Below are positions 1-8,007 of a stretch of 23,803 nt of DNA, piece by piece. A program made the position numbers and the translations under genes. The first letter of the stretch is position 1; each line of letters begins with the position of its first letter. This stretch comes from CAZMGY01 sp964565945 [NCBI: uncultured bacterium] (lineage in GTDB: Bacteria; GCA-001730085), in assembly GCA_964565945.1 (NCBI GenBank), contig CAZMGY010000009.1, positions 1 through 23,803 on the forward strand. Direction: 5' to 3'. The notes beneath the pieces were generated by a model. It was not told the DNA's origin, searched no databases, and saw nothing but the letters and a program-made list of their open reading frames with translations.

Positions 1-2
1 CC

Positions 3-284
3 TTTTCTTATCAAAAAACAGATACTGTCTCTGTATTCGAGAGAAATAAAGAAGAACTCAAACTAAGTCTAAAACAGCCCTTGTGGACTTTTGGGAAATT
101 AACATCAGGCTTAAATAGCTCAAAAGCTGCTTTAGAAGCGACTCTCGGGAGCTTGGAAGAGGTTCGTCAAACCCTTACTTTGGAAATCATCACCCTCACT
201 GGAAATATTTATCGTAATGAAAAACTATTAAGCATCCACCAAGAGTATTTGAGTACTCATGATGTCCTTTTATGGGTCTCCTGA
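3..284 (+). pseudogene. TolC-family outer-membrane channel fragment (5' end outside the window)
   Basis: The frame is open from the left edge to a TGA at 282-284. The peptide contains LSLKQPLWTFGKLTSG followed by a long amphipathic helix with SSKAALEATLGSLEEV. This is the usual pattern of the first repeat of TolC/LapE outer-membrane efflux proteins, where a 'QPLxxxGxL' strand end leads into the alpha-barrel coiled coil. A whole TolC protein has two such repeats and about 430 or more residues. Here the frame stops after part of the first repeat, so the gene is almost certainly truncated. The last residues (DVLLWVS, from 261) resemble the start of the membrane domain of type I secretion ABC exporters more than TolC, which suggests a deletion fused the two genes. 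The family call is fairly secure; the pseudogene status is inferred. Confidence 0.6.
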
Positions 285-785
285 TTTCTTTTTATAGCAT
301 GCAAATCTATACATAGAGTTATTCCAAGCGGAGCTTTTCAAGCCTTACTGGTTCTAACATCGGGCGTTTTTATAGGTGTTATCTTTGAACTCATAACTAG
401 GTTAACAAGAAATTTGTTGTACGAAAAATTAATCCATGAAGTCGATAGTCAACTATCAAGAACAGTGTATCTAAGATTTCTTTCTATCCGTCTAGACCAA
501 CTACCTCAAGGCGTAGGAAGCCTTTCTAGTAAATTACGTAGTTATGAAGTTGTTCGTTCTTTCTTTGCTCAATTATTCACAAGTTTTTTAATAGACATTC
601 ATTTTTCTTTTATTTACTTTATAGTCATTCTACTAATCGGGGGTAAGTTAGCTCTCATTCCATTGCTTTTTTTAATTATTTCTATTTGCATTGGGTTGTG
701 GCACAAAGAGAACACTAAGAAACCTATAAAAACTAGAAATACAAATACACATAAAACAATGCTATTTATTATATACTATAATTAA
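285..785 (+). pseudogene. Type I secretion ABC exporter, membrane-domain fragment
   Basis: Directly after the TGA at 282-284, and in the same frame, the sequence is open to a TAA near 785. It reads as part of the transmembrane domain of a LapB/LssB-type type I secretion ATPase. Diagnostic pieces are RVIPSGAFQALLVLTSGV, LPQGVGSLSSKLRSYEVVRSFF and the helix ending in LLIGGKLALIPLLF, which matches the family's 'RP.SVGAF...LRE.E.VR.FF' and 'GG.LALVP' blocks. The N-terminal peptidase-like domain, the later helices and the whole nucleotide-binding domain (Walker A, signature, Walker B) are absent. The peptide ends in a lysine- and asparagine-rich tail (about 30 residues) with no family resemblance. 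A TTG at 414 is the best internal start but would make only 123 residues. I read this as a relic, not a working gene. Confidence 0.72.
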
Positions 786-823
786 TTTATTTTTAACATA
801 AATACTCGTCTTAAATCCGCTAA

Positions 824-852
824 TTGACAAAAGACCCTATTTATACGACAAT
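824..852 (+). promoter_or_regulatory. Sigma70-type promoter for the cupin/nqrM-like pair
   Basis: TTGACA at 824-829 is a perfect -35 box. It lies 17 bases before GACAAT at 847-852, a 4/6 match to the -10 consensus. Transcription would start near 859, about 35 bases before the ATG at 895. It sits just downstream of the decayed secretion genes and serves the next plus-strand genes. Confidence 0.6.
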
Positions 853-894
853 AAGAGAATGCTATAGGTGCTGACCAGGTGGATAGAGGTTCCC

Positions 895-1275
895 ATGTTA
901 ACAAAAGAATTAACACGTACGCTTTTATGCCAACGCCCTTGGGGCTTTTACGAAGTGCTTTTTCAAGACGATAGCACTGGCTATAAAATCAAACGGATTC
1001 GAATGAACCCATTTTCTCGTATCAGTCTACAAAAACACCACCACCGCACGGAAATTTGGACTATCATCAAAGGAACAGGCATCGTCACGATTAATGGCCA
1101 CAACATTCGTGTGTCCGAAGGAGACACGGTCACGGTTCCCGTGCAAAGCATGCATCGCATTGCCAACCCTATTGAAGCCCCCCTCCTTTTTGTCGAAGTG
1201 CAGGTCGGTTCTTATTTGGAAGAAGATGATATCGAACGTATCGAAGACGATTACGACAGAATTAGTCCCTTATGA
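895..1275 (+). CDS. Cupin, mannose-6-phosphate isomerase type II domain protein
   Basis: This 126-residue protein is a free-standing version of the C-terminal cupin of bifunctional ManC/AlgA enzymes, which interconvert mannose-6-phosphate and fructose-6-phosphate for sugar-nucleotide synthesis. Visible family blocks are RPWGFYEVL near the N-terminus, KIKRIRMNPFSRISLQKHHHR with the metal-binding histidines, EIWTIIKGTGIVTINGH, the MHRIANP histidine, and EVQVGSYLEEDDIERIEDDY at the end. The nucleotidyltransferase half of ManC is absent, so activity could be isomerase only or sugar binding. An upstream in-frame GTG at 868 is possible, but ATG 895 has an AGAGG ribosome site at the right distance and places RPWG where the family has it. 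Its stop overlaps the next start (ATGA), which implies translational coupling. Confidence 0.82.
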   Translation: MLTKELTRTLLCQRPWGFYEVLFQDDSTGYKIKRIRMNPFSRISLQKHHHRTEIWTIIKGTGIVTINGHNIRVSEGDTVTVPVQSMHRIANPIEAPLLFVEVQVGSYLEEDDIERIEDDYDRISPL

Positions 1276-1442
1276 ATTTTATAGCTACTCTCATTCTTTT
1301 CGCTCTCGTGTTAACTGGAATGGCCATCGGTCTTATTTTGGCTAAAAAGCCTTTGCAAAAAGGATGCAGTAGCTCTCCCGACGAAGAATGCCAGATTTGC
1401 AAACGCAAACCTGGTGACCCTTGTGCCGATACTCAAGACTAA
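1272..1442 (+). CDS. NqrM-like small cysteine-rich membrane protein
   Basis: The ATG at 1272 overlaps the cupin stop codon (ATGA), and the frame runs 56 codons to TAA. The peptide has one N-terminal transmembrane helix (NFIATLILFALVLTGMAIGLIL), then AKKPLQKGC and a short tail with four cysteines (residues 32, 40, 43 and 51). This is the layout of NqrM/DUF539: one helix, 'G.I...K.I.GSC', then a Cys-rich tail. NqrM delivers iron to the Na+-translocating NADH:quinone reductase during its maturation. No nqr genes are in the window, so the partner complex cannot be confirmed. The protein is shorter than typical NqrM and lacks the doubled glycine after the first cysteine, so the name is provisional. 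Confidence 0.6.
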   Translation: MNFIATLILFALVLTGMAIGLILAKKPLQKGCSSSPDEECQICKRKPGDPCADTQD

Positions 1443-1446
1443 TGTG

Positions 1447-1863
1447 TTAAAACTTAACAGCAGGCTTCATGATGATTTCAAAGGTGCGTGCTTGTCCATT
1501 GGCCGTGCTGGCAAAATAGTAGTAATAAGCATTGCCTGGAATAGTGGCCTCGGTATATTCAGTACGATCAATCACCTGACCTTGGGCATCTCTAAAAGAG
1601 GTTTGGATGTTCACAGGAATCGCCTGGCCCGATTTGTTTAAAATCTTTGCAGTCACATTGATCTGACCATCCTGACTCATTTGTGCTTTGCGATCCACAA
1701 TCATCAAAGACGACGAGATATTGACTTTAGGCGCCGATGTGATTCTCTTAGCCGAAGATTCTTGGGGCATCTTGTGTTTCGATCCAATTTTAAGAATATT
1801 CGAAAAACCACACCCTGTAACCGTAACCCCCATCAATAAAGTACAAACGATATTTTTGTTCAT
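1447..1863 (-). CDS. Small lipoprotein, YcfL/DUF1425-like
   Basis: The 138-residue product begins with a signal peptide (NKNIVCTLLMGVTVTGC) whose lipobox VTGC predicts diacylation at Cys18 and export to the periplasmic face of the envelope. The mature part is one small beta-rich domain with SSSLMIVDRKAQMSQDGQ, a central SFRDAQGQVID and a tail ending FEIIMKPA. This resembles YcfL-type lipoproteins (DUF1425), which have a short Ig-like domain and no settled function. The frame is open upstream to 1941, but ATG 1863 carries a clear AAGGAG site and starts exactly at the signal peptide, so I use it. Its stop lies 4 bases from the convergent nqrM-like gene. The lipoprotein call is firm, the family moderate. 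Confidence 0.7.
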   Translation of the reverse strand: MNKNIVCTLLMGVTVTGCGFSNILKIGSKHKMPQESSAKRITSAPKVNISSSLMIVDRKAQMSQDGQINVTAKILNKSGQAIPVNIQTSFRDAQGQVIDRTEYTEATIPGNAYYYYFASTANGQARTFEIIMKPAVKF

Positions 1864-1911
1864 GAAAAACTCCTTTCTTACACACAAAACCGTCACCAAA
1901 CAACCAACCCT

Positions 1912-1941
1912 ATCATAAAGGATAATGCAACTTTTCTTCAA
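1912..1941 (-). promoter_or_regulatory. Promoter of the small lipoprotein gene
   Basis: On the minus strand TTGAAG (1936-1941) and TATGAT (1912-1917) are 18 bases apart, close to the sigma70 pattern. Transcription would start near 1905, giving a leader of about 40 bases before ATG 1863. This suggests the lipoprotein is transcribed separately from the dehydrogenase gene upstream. Confidence 0.5.
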
Positions 1942-1957
1942 TTTTTTTTACCCACCC

Positions 1958-3028
1958 CTATAAAGTGTAATTCAAACGGATAAGATCATAGGGATCTTTC
2001 ACCAGCGCCGTGGCCATTCCTATCAATATTGCTCCAGCTTTCTGAAGCTCATAGACCTGTTCTGGTGTTGAGACTCCGCCTGTAGCCATAATTGGCAGAT
2101 TCACGGCAGACACCAAACGAACCATTTCTAAGGTTCGAGGAAAAAGGGGCGCACCACTTAAGCCCCCTCCTCCAACAGAAATGGTATCAGCAGGTAAATT
2201 CATCGTTTCGCAATGACGATACTGGGTGTTTCCTAAATTCACGTAAGTTCGCTCAAACGACGCAATCACATGCGCATAATCAACCAAATCATCATTGCTT
2301 TGATCGGGTGACAGTTTAACCCCCACAACACGCTGAGTGTGTTGACGCGTGAAATCTAAAAGTTCCTTTAATAAATCTAACCTACGACACATATCCTGCC
2401 CTTCTTTGGTGTTTGGGCAGCTAATATTAAACTCAAAAAAGAACGACACATCGTCCCATCCATCACAGACTCGATTCATATAAACCAGGTTACGTTGATA
2501 CTCCTCCATGTCCCTACCACCAAGACTAATCCCTATCGGACGTCCAGAATACAACAGGGGAGGGTTAGTCTGCAATATTTTGGCAAAACCTTCGACACCA
2601 GGACCTGGCAAGCCCATAGCATTGATCAATGCATGCTTATCGGCCAAATCAACAATACGTGGTCGTGGATTGCCAAAATGAGCATGTTCTAGAAGGGTTT
2701 TGGTGATCACTCCCCCCATGCCCATCTTGAGCCATACATTCAAAATGACAGGATCATCCTTAAAAGACGATACCACCAAAGGCGAAGGAAAATAAAGGTC
2801 GTACACATAAACGCCAATATCTTCGGGCAAAGGAAATTCGTGCACCCAAGGGCCCAATGAACAATCCAGTCGGTGCAATACTTTATCACCAAACTGAATC
2901 ACATCTTCAAAATCAAAATTTTTCTTAGCCCAGCGGTTTTTCCACTCAAACCCAATGATAACAGCCTGACGACCACACCGGTAGCCCAAAGACATCAGCG
3001 GTATTAAAGCTAGTTTAAAATCAGACAT
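1958..3028 (-). CDS. pyrD: Dihydroorotate dehydrogenase family protein
   Basis: A 356-residue FMN flavoprotein of the dihydroorotate dehydrogenase family, which oxidises dihydroorotate to orotate in pyrimidine synthesis. The TIM-barrel blocks are in order: PSPLVVSSFKDDP and GGVITKTL, then NISCPNTKEG (201-210), VGVKLSPD with the FMN lysine (238), VNLGNT, and GGGGLSGAPLFPRTLEMVR plus MATGGVST for phosphate binding. The general base position in ISCPN is cysteine (204), as in soluble class 1 enzymes; quinone-linked class 2 enzymes have serine there. Yet the N-terminus has about 75 residues before the barrel, including a hydrophobic start, more like class 2. Electron acceptor and exact substrate are therefore open. 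A GAGG site lies just before the ATG. It is divergent from cmoA. Confidence 0.8.
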   Translation of the reverse strand: MSDFKLALIPLMSLGYRCGRQAVIIGFEWKNRWAKKNFDFEDVIQFGDKVLHRLDCSLGPWVHEFPLPEDIGVYVYDLYFPSPLVVSSFKDDPVILNVWLKMGMGGVITKTLLEHAHFGNPRPRIVDLADKHALINAMGLPGPGVEGFAKILQTNPPLLYSGRPIGISLGGRDMEEYQRNLVYMNRVCDGWDDVSFFFEFNISCPNTKEGQDMCRRLDLLKELLDFTRQHTQRVVGVKLSPDQSNDDLVDYAHVIASFERTYVNLGNTQYRHCETMNLPADTISVGGGGLSGAPLFPRTLEMVRLVSAVNLPIMATGGVSTPEQVYELQKAGAILIGMATALVKDPYDLIRLNYTL

Positions 3029-3141
3029 TCCTCAAAAACTCTCTTGTTAACATCAATAAATTCCTAAAAATATGATACCATAAGGGTTCCTTCAATTTGG
3101 TCATTCATAGAAAATAAAATTTGAGTAAACGTCTGCTTATT
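3029..3141. promoter_or_regulatory. Divergent promoter region between pyrD and cmoA
   Basis: This gap must hold promoters for both directions. On the plus strand TTAACA and TATGAT (ending near 3075) are 18 bases apart. On the minus strand TTGAAG and TATTTT are 17 bases apart and overlap the plus-strand elements. Both are moderate matches to sigma70 boxes. No operator-like repeat is obvious. Confidence 0.4.
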
Positions 3142-3873
3142 ATGACAAAACGTGATAACATCTACAAAAAACAACATAACTCAGTAGCTTTCTTTGAATT
3201 TAATCAAGAAGTTGTCGAAGTATTCGATGATATGATCGAGCGATCGGTGCCTGGTTACCGATCCTTGCTCCATCAGATCGGCCTCTTAGCCAACCAATTC
3301 GCTCAACCCAACAACCATATATATGACTTAGGCTGTTCAACAGGCAATACTCTGGCCTATCTGCTACCAGCCCTTTCCGATATCCACAGTCACATCTTTG
3401 CCATCGATAGCTCAATCGATATGATTAACCAATGCAAGCAGAGGTTTGATCCCTCCAACAACGCGATAAACACTCTCAATTTTCTTCACCAAACCATCGA
3501 AGAAACGCCCATCGAGCAAGCCACGGTTGTTATCCTCAACTTCACTTTACAGTTTATTCCACCACCACAAAGAACCCACGTTCTCTCCCAAATTTATCAA
3601 GGACTGCAACCAGGAGGAATTTTGGTGGTATCCGAAAAAATTTGCTTCGATCATCCTCAAATTCAGGAGCATATGACCAAGCTCCATCATCGTTTCAAAA
3701 GCCAACAAGGCTACAGCAAACTTGAAATCAGTCAAAAACGTGCCGCTCTAGAAAATGTTCTAATTCCCGAAACCCAAGACCAATTGCAAAAAAGACTCTC
3801 CGAGGCAGGATTCACCAATATTGCCCAACACTTTCAACAGATCAATTTTGTCTCTTGGGTAGCCTTTAAATGA
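3142..3873 (+). CDS. cmoA: Carboxy-S-adenosyl-L-methionine synthase CmoA
   Basis: CmoA makes carboxy-SAM from SAM and prephenate; CmoB then uses it to build 5-oxyacetyl-uridine at tRNA wobble position 34. The 243-residue protein is close to the family length. It shows RDNIY at the start, VFDDMIERSVPGY (28-39), the SAM-binding YDLGCSTGN (61-69), AIDSS, LNFTLQFI, and YSKLEISQKRAALENV, whose arginine binds the carboxylate of carboxy-SAM. The frame is open from a TTG at 3121, but ATG 3142 fits the family N-terminus (MSHRDT in E. coli). Neither has a strong ribosome site. The stop overlaps the cmoB start (ATGA), so the pair is coupled. Confidence 0.93.
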   Translation: MTKRDNIYKKQHNSVAFFEFNQEVVEVFDDMIERSVPGYRSLLHQIGLLANQFAQPNNHIYDLGCSTGNTLAYLLPALSDIHSHIFAIDSSIDMINQCKQRFDPSNNAINTLNFLHQTIEETPIEQATVVILNFTLQFIPPPQRTHVLSQIYQGLQPGGILVVSEKICFDHPQIQEHMTKLHHRFKSQQGYSKLEISQKRAALENVLIPETQDQLQKRLSEAGFTNIAQHFQQINFVSWVAFK

Positions 3874-4844
3874 ACCTACTTGACCCTTTTTTAAACCAAA
3901 TCTCACAAAATCCCTGCCTTGCCGAGATAAGCCAGACACTCCATCAGTTCAAAAACCATCTAATTTTCAACCAACCCCATGGCAACTGGGGCAAATGGAT
4001 CAATATCTTAGAAAAAATGCCCAAAATTACTCCTTCATCGATTAACTTAGATCGCGATGTGATCACCATTGGTGAGCCAAATAACATCTCTCCCGAAGAC
4101 TCTGCACAATTAAAACCATTGGTCGAAAGTATTTTTCCTTGGCGCAAAGGACCCTATCAATTGTTTGACATATACATTGATGCCGAATGGAGATCCGATC
4201 ATAAATGGTCAAGAATTCAAAATCACCTACCCAATCTAAAAAACAAAACCATTCTAGATATCGGTTGCGGAAACGGCTATCACTGTTGGCGCCTCGAGGG
4301 CAGTGGCGTCAAACACGTTCTAGGCATTGATCATACCATGGTTTATTTCTTTCAGTTTCTCATCTTTCAATCCTATATCCAAAGTTCCACGACAGCAATT
4401 TTTCCTTTTTCTCTTGAGGCACTCAAAGGGCTTACCGCATGGAATGATATCATTTTTTCCATGGGAGTCTTGTATCATCAAAAACAACCGATCAACCATT
4501 TGAAACAAATTTATCAGCTACTTAAACCCGAAGGGCATTTGGTACTGGAAACACTTTACATCGAGGATAAAGACGGAGACTTGCTCATTCCTCAAGACCG
4601 CTACGCGCGCATGCGCAACGTTCACAACCTTCCCTCTTGCCCAACCTTAGAACAATGGCTTAAACAAGCTCAATTCAGGAATATTCAACGCATCGACACC
4701 AATAAAACAGATAGCCAAGAACAAAGAAGCACATCCTGGATGACGGGACCCTCCATCAAAGACTTTCTCGACACTCACAACACCAACCTAACCATCGAAG
4801 GCTATCCAGCACCTCGCCGAGTAACCTATCTAGTCCAAAAATGA
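3870..4844 (+). CDS. cmoB: tRNA U34 carboxymethyltransferase CmoB
   Basis: CmoB transfers the carboxymethyl group of carboxy-SAM to 5-hydroxyuridine-34 of tRNA, giving cmo5U and wider wobble decoding. At 324 residues it has the normal length. Key blocks are FPWRKGPYQLFDIYID, with the lysine that contacts the substrate carboxylate, EWRSDHKW, ILDIGCGNGYHCWRLEGSG for SAM binding, IFSMGVLYHQKQP, LVLETLYIE, DRYARMRNVHNLPS and the C-terminal EGYPAPRR. All match E. coli CmoB. It overlaps cmoA by 4 bases, and its last 15 bases overlap the 3' end of the convergent exporter gene, so there is no room for a terminator between them. Confidence 0.95.
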   Translation: MNLLDPFLNQISQNPCLAEISQTLHQFKNHLIFNQPHGNWGKWINILEKMPKITPSSINLDRDVITIGEPNNISPEDSAQLKPLVESIFPWRKGPYQLFDIYIDAEWRSDHKWSRIQNHLPNLKNKTILDIGCGNGYHCWRLEGSGVKHVLGIDHTMVYFFQFLIFQSYIQSSTTAIFPFSLEALKGLTAWNDIIFSMGVLYHQKQPINHLKQIYQLLKPEGHLVLETLYIEDKDGDLLIPQDRYARMRNVHNLPSCPTLEQWLKQAQFRNIQRIDTNKTDSQEQRSTSWMTGPSIKDFLDTHNTNLTIEGYPAPRRVTYLVQK

Positions 4845-6956
4845 GGTCCTTCTCCACCAAGCTTGAATCAAACGCGGCAAAAGATATAAAGCCGCAAAAG
4901 AAGCCACACAGGTTCCTAACACAATCGTAATCCCAAAACGTTGTGTGGGAGGAAATGCCGAAAAAAGAAAGATGGCAAAACCTAACATCACCACCGTCAT
5001 CGCCGTAAAGACAGGCTTTTTTAATTCTAAACAAGCCCCCGATAAGGCCTCCGAAGGCCTTTCTTCTTTCAAGCGACGTCGGTAAGCTACGATCAAGTGA
5101 ATCATCACATCCACACCCATCGCCATAGCCACATTCGATGCTGGAGACGAAATAATATCCAGAGGAATCCGATACATGCCAATAAACCCTAAAATCGCTA
5201 TCGGAATCAAAAATAAACTCACCATCATCGCAACCGTAATCGGCAAAGAGCGCGATATCACAAGAGCAATCAAAAAGAAAAACATCAAAAGCTTGAGCAA
5301 ACCAAAAATAAGACTAGAAGCCACCATCTGCGACAACTGACCTTGCAAATAGTAAAGTCCACCTATTTCGTACAAGATAAACCCATGCGCCGAAATAATC
5401 TCTTTCAACCGCTCCACGACTTCCAAACGTTTATCAACCCGATTCATTTCATTCATACGCAACAAAAACAATCCGTGTCGATGATCTTGAGTGATAAAAC
5501 TTCGTGCAATACGCCCAAACTGTGGTTCTTCTAACTTTCTTAATAGCCACTGCCAAGCTAAAAAGAAGGTTAAAGGTTTTTTTGCTTCCGCCATCAGGAC
5601 AGGCAAAGACATCACTGAACCCACAGAAGGATGAAATTCAAGAGCCTTTTGCAAATTCCACAGTTTTTCATACGATTGTTTCGTCACCAACACATCTCCC
5701 GACTTGTCTCGCACCACTAACAAAAGGGGACTACTTCCACCATTGCGATCGATGTAGCGCAAACCTTTGTTGATTTCTTCGTTAGGAGAAAAAAAAGACA
5801 ATATGCTAGGATCGGTGTTAATGAAGCTTAAGCCAGGCAACATAACAAGAGTAAAGGTCACCAAAACACTCCCCACATAACACTCCTTGCGTTGAAAGAA
5901 CTTAAAAATGTGTTTTTCCAAGCCTTTGTCTTCCGACAAATTTTCACGCGGCTGCACAAACTTAAGAAAAAAAGGAAATATCACAAAGGCGGCTAAAAAG
6001 GCTGTCACAGTTCCAATCGCTCCTGCAATACCCAATTCTCTCAAAGGTTTCGCTGGAACAGACAGCAAACTTAAAAAACCCAAAAACGTGGTTAGCATGC
6101 TCCAAAATGCTGGCTTTAAGGTCATTTTAACACCCTCCCATACGTTGGAACTCCGCTGAGAGGCACGGTTCAAACTGCGCCAATTGGATGTCATAAAAAT
6201 AATATGGGATAAGGTAATCACAATAATAATCGTCACCAAATTAGCGGTTAATAGACCCATCGAAACCTTAAAAGCCGTAATCAATAAAAACGTCCACAAG
6301 AAAGCACATGTGCAAGCCACCCACGTCCCTAGCAAAATCCAAATAGAACGAAAGGAAACAAACATAACTAAACCAAAAATCAAGAAAGCTAACAAAGTGA
6401 AAAGCTTAAAATCACGCCCCAAATTGCGTCGAATCAGCTCCACCACATAAGGGATGCCTGACATGTGAAGCTCAAAACCCTTTTGCGCGTATTTATCAAT
6501 CACAGTTTCTATTTTCGAAATAAATTCCCCTGAACTATCGGCTTCAACAAACATAATGATATTGGTGGATAAAAAATCATTAGCAACCAACAAACGCTTC
6601 CATAAAGGACTTGTCACCGCATGACGAAAATCAAGTGGACCATGTGTAATACTTTTAAGACTAACAACCTCTGGCATCGCTTGCAAGGTATTGGACAAAT
6701 GAGCCATCCGTTGCAAGTACAATTTCGACTTAATTTTACCTTTAGCACTAATAATAAGCTGGGAATCTTTGCGCAAAAACAACTTCGAAATGTGTTGCTC
6801 CGATTGCATATTGGGATCAGTGCTTGAAAAAAATATATTCTTATCGACTTTCGGGGAAATATTGGCATAACTAATAAAACCCCAAATCGTTAACACAAAG
6901 ATCGCTAGTACAATTCCTATCCCTAAATGAGGCCTGTTTGGACGTTTTTGATTCAA
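4830..6956 (-). CDS. RND superfamily (MMPL/HpnN-like) inner-membrane exporter
   Basis: A 708-residue inner-membrane transporter with the duplicated RND plan: one N-terminal helix (about 11-31), a periplasmic loop to about 180, then five helices (about 185-332), and the same again in the second half. The region GVDVMIHLIVAYRRRLKE and the repeated 'A...S.LTT..GF' segment are typical of MMPL/HpnN-type exporters, which move lipids or other hydrophobic compounds using the proton gradient. The substrate is not predictable, and no periplasmic adaptor or outer-membrane partner is adjacent. The only start before the upstream TAA (6993-6995) is TTG at 6956, and it has no clear ribosome site. The final 15 bases overlap cmoB on the other strand. 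Confidence 0.82.
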   Translation of the reverse strand: MNQKRPNRPHLGIGIVLAIFVLTIWGFISYANISPKVDKNIFFSSTDPNMQSEQHISKLFLRKDSQLIISAKGKIKSKLYLQRMAHLSNTLQAMPEVVSLKSITHGPLDFRHAVTSPLWKRLLVANDFLSTNIIMFVEADSSGEFISKIETVIDKYAQKGFELHMSGIPYVVELIRRNLGRDFKLFTLLAFLIFGLVMFVSFRSIWILLGTWVACTCAFLWTFLLITAFKVSMGLLTANLVTIIIVITLSHIIFMTSNWRSLNRASQRSSNVWEGVKMTLKPAFWSMLTTFLGFLSLLSVPAKPLRELGIAGAIGTVTAFLAAFVIFPFFLKFVQPRENLSEDKGLEKHIFKFFQRKECYVGSVLVTFTLVMLPGLSFINTDPSILSFFSPNEEINKGLRYIDRNGGSSPLLLVVRDKSGDVLVTKQSYEKLWNLQKALEFHPSVGSVMSLPVLMAEAKKPLTFFLAWQWLLRKLEEPQFGRIARSFITQDHRHGLFLLRMNEMNRVDKRLEVVERLKEIISAHGFILYEIGGLYYLQGQLSQMVASSLIFGLLKLLMFFFLIALVISRSLPITVAMMVSLFLIPIAILGFIGMYRIPLDIISSPASNVAMAMGVDVMIHLIVAYRRRLKEERPSEALSGACLELKKPVFTAMTVVMLGFAIFLFSAFPPTQRFGITIVLGTCVASFAALYLLPRLIQAWWRRTSFLD

Positions 6957-7065
6957 AAAACAGGGTAACTTGAGTGACTTAGACTTTAATTTTTAGACAA
7001 GCTTATTTTTAGCAACTTTGATTTTAGGTTCAAGAATGGTTTTCATTTTTGGCCGCTTTTGCAAT

Positions 7066-8007
7066 CTAAACATGACACTTTCCGTCTATAGACCCAATAA
7101 GCTCTCGAGCCAACTGGCAATCTTTTTCAATTTGGATCATCAAATCCTCTTGAGATGCAAATTTTTTCTCATCGCGAAGCTTACAAACAATATCAACATC
7201 AATTAGTTGATTATAAATCGGCTCATTAAAATCGAAAATATGCACCTCAAAAATATTGTGGCTATCTTCATCAAAAGTGGGCCTTCTCCCTATATTCATC
7301 ACTCCATTATAAATATTTTGCTTATAATGCACCTGCACCGAATAAACCCCCAAAGGAGGTAAAACTTCCTGGCTCACATCTAGATTGGCCGTAGGATACC
7401 CCATCCGCCGTCCTCGAGCTGATCCTTGAACCACAATGCCCGAAATATTCACAGGTCGTCCCAAATACTGCGCGGCTTGATCAATCCGGCCAGATTGGAT
7501 CACAGATCGAATATGACTACTGCTCACCACCTGACCATTTATTTCGAAGGCATCGATAACTATAACCTCTATGCCTTTCGCCATTAGCGCCTGAGTCAAA
7601 TACTTTGTTGTTCCTTGGCGCCTTTGCCCAAACTGAAAATTAAATCCCACCACAACAGCAGCCACCTTCGGCCCAGATAAGAGAACATTGTGCACAAATG
7701 CGTCATGACTAAGTTGAGAAAAAGTAGCATCAAAAGGAATCGCACACACATAAGGAAAGCCGAGCGACTCCAAAACAGCGACCTTTTGGTCAAAGCTTGT
7801 GATCAAAAAAGGTTCCTGCTCCGGTTTAAGAACTTGCCTAGGATGAGGCTTAAACGTTACACAAACGGCCGCCGATTGATGGTCTTGAGCCTTGCTCAAA
7901 ACAGTTTTTAACACAGATTGATGCCCCAAATGAAGGCCATCAAAATTGCCCAAACCAACAACAATAGAATGCGCATCGATTGCTTGCAAAGAAACTACTA
8001 TCTTCAT
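7066..8007 (-). CDS. ribF: Bifunctional riboflavin kinase / FAD synthetase RibF
   Basis: RibF phosphorylates riboflavin to FMN and adenylates it to FAD. The 313-residue protein has the usual two domains. The N-terminal nucleotidyltransferase shows GLGNFDGLHLGHQ (18-30), TFKPHPRQVL, VVGFNFQFGQRRQGT and SSSHIRSVI. The C-terminal kinase shows GSARGRRMGYPTANLD, LPPLGVYSV and NIGRRPTF near the end. The start ATG overlaps the truB stop (ATGA), so translation is coupled; the rbfA-truB-ribF order is a common bacterial arrangement linking ribosome maturation and flavin supply only by position. Confidence 0.95.
   Translation of the reverse strand: MKIVVSLQAIDAHSIVVGLGNFDGLHLGHQSVLKTVLSKAQDHQSAAVCVTFKPHPRQVLKPEQEPFLITSFDQKVAVLESLGFPYVCAIPFDATFSQLSHDAFVHNVLLSGPKVAAVVVGFNFQFGQRRQGTTKYLTQALMAKGIEVIVIDAFEINGQVVSSSHIRSVIQSGRIDQAAQYLGRPVNISGIVVQGSARGRRMGYPTANLDVSQEVLPPLGVYSVQVHYKQNIYNGVMNIGRRPTFDEDSHNIFEVHIFDFNEPIYNQLIDVDIVCKLRDEKKFASQEDLMIQIEKDCQLARELIGSIDGKCHV

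Noticed and set aside
282-284. TGA read as a sense codon (alternative code), joining the TolC-like and exporter pieces
   Set aside because: TGA is the normal stop of several intact genes here (cupin, cmoA, cmoB, truB, folD, the glycosylase), so the standard code holds.
1435-1458. Inverted repeat TGTTAA-AAC-TTAACA between the convergent nqrM-like and lipoprotein genes as a terminator
   Set aside because: The stem is only 6 AT-rich pairs with no following U-run, and it includes a stop codon; too weak to call.
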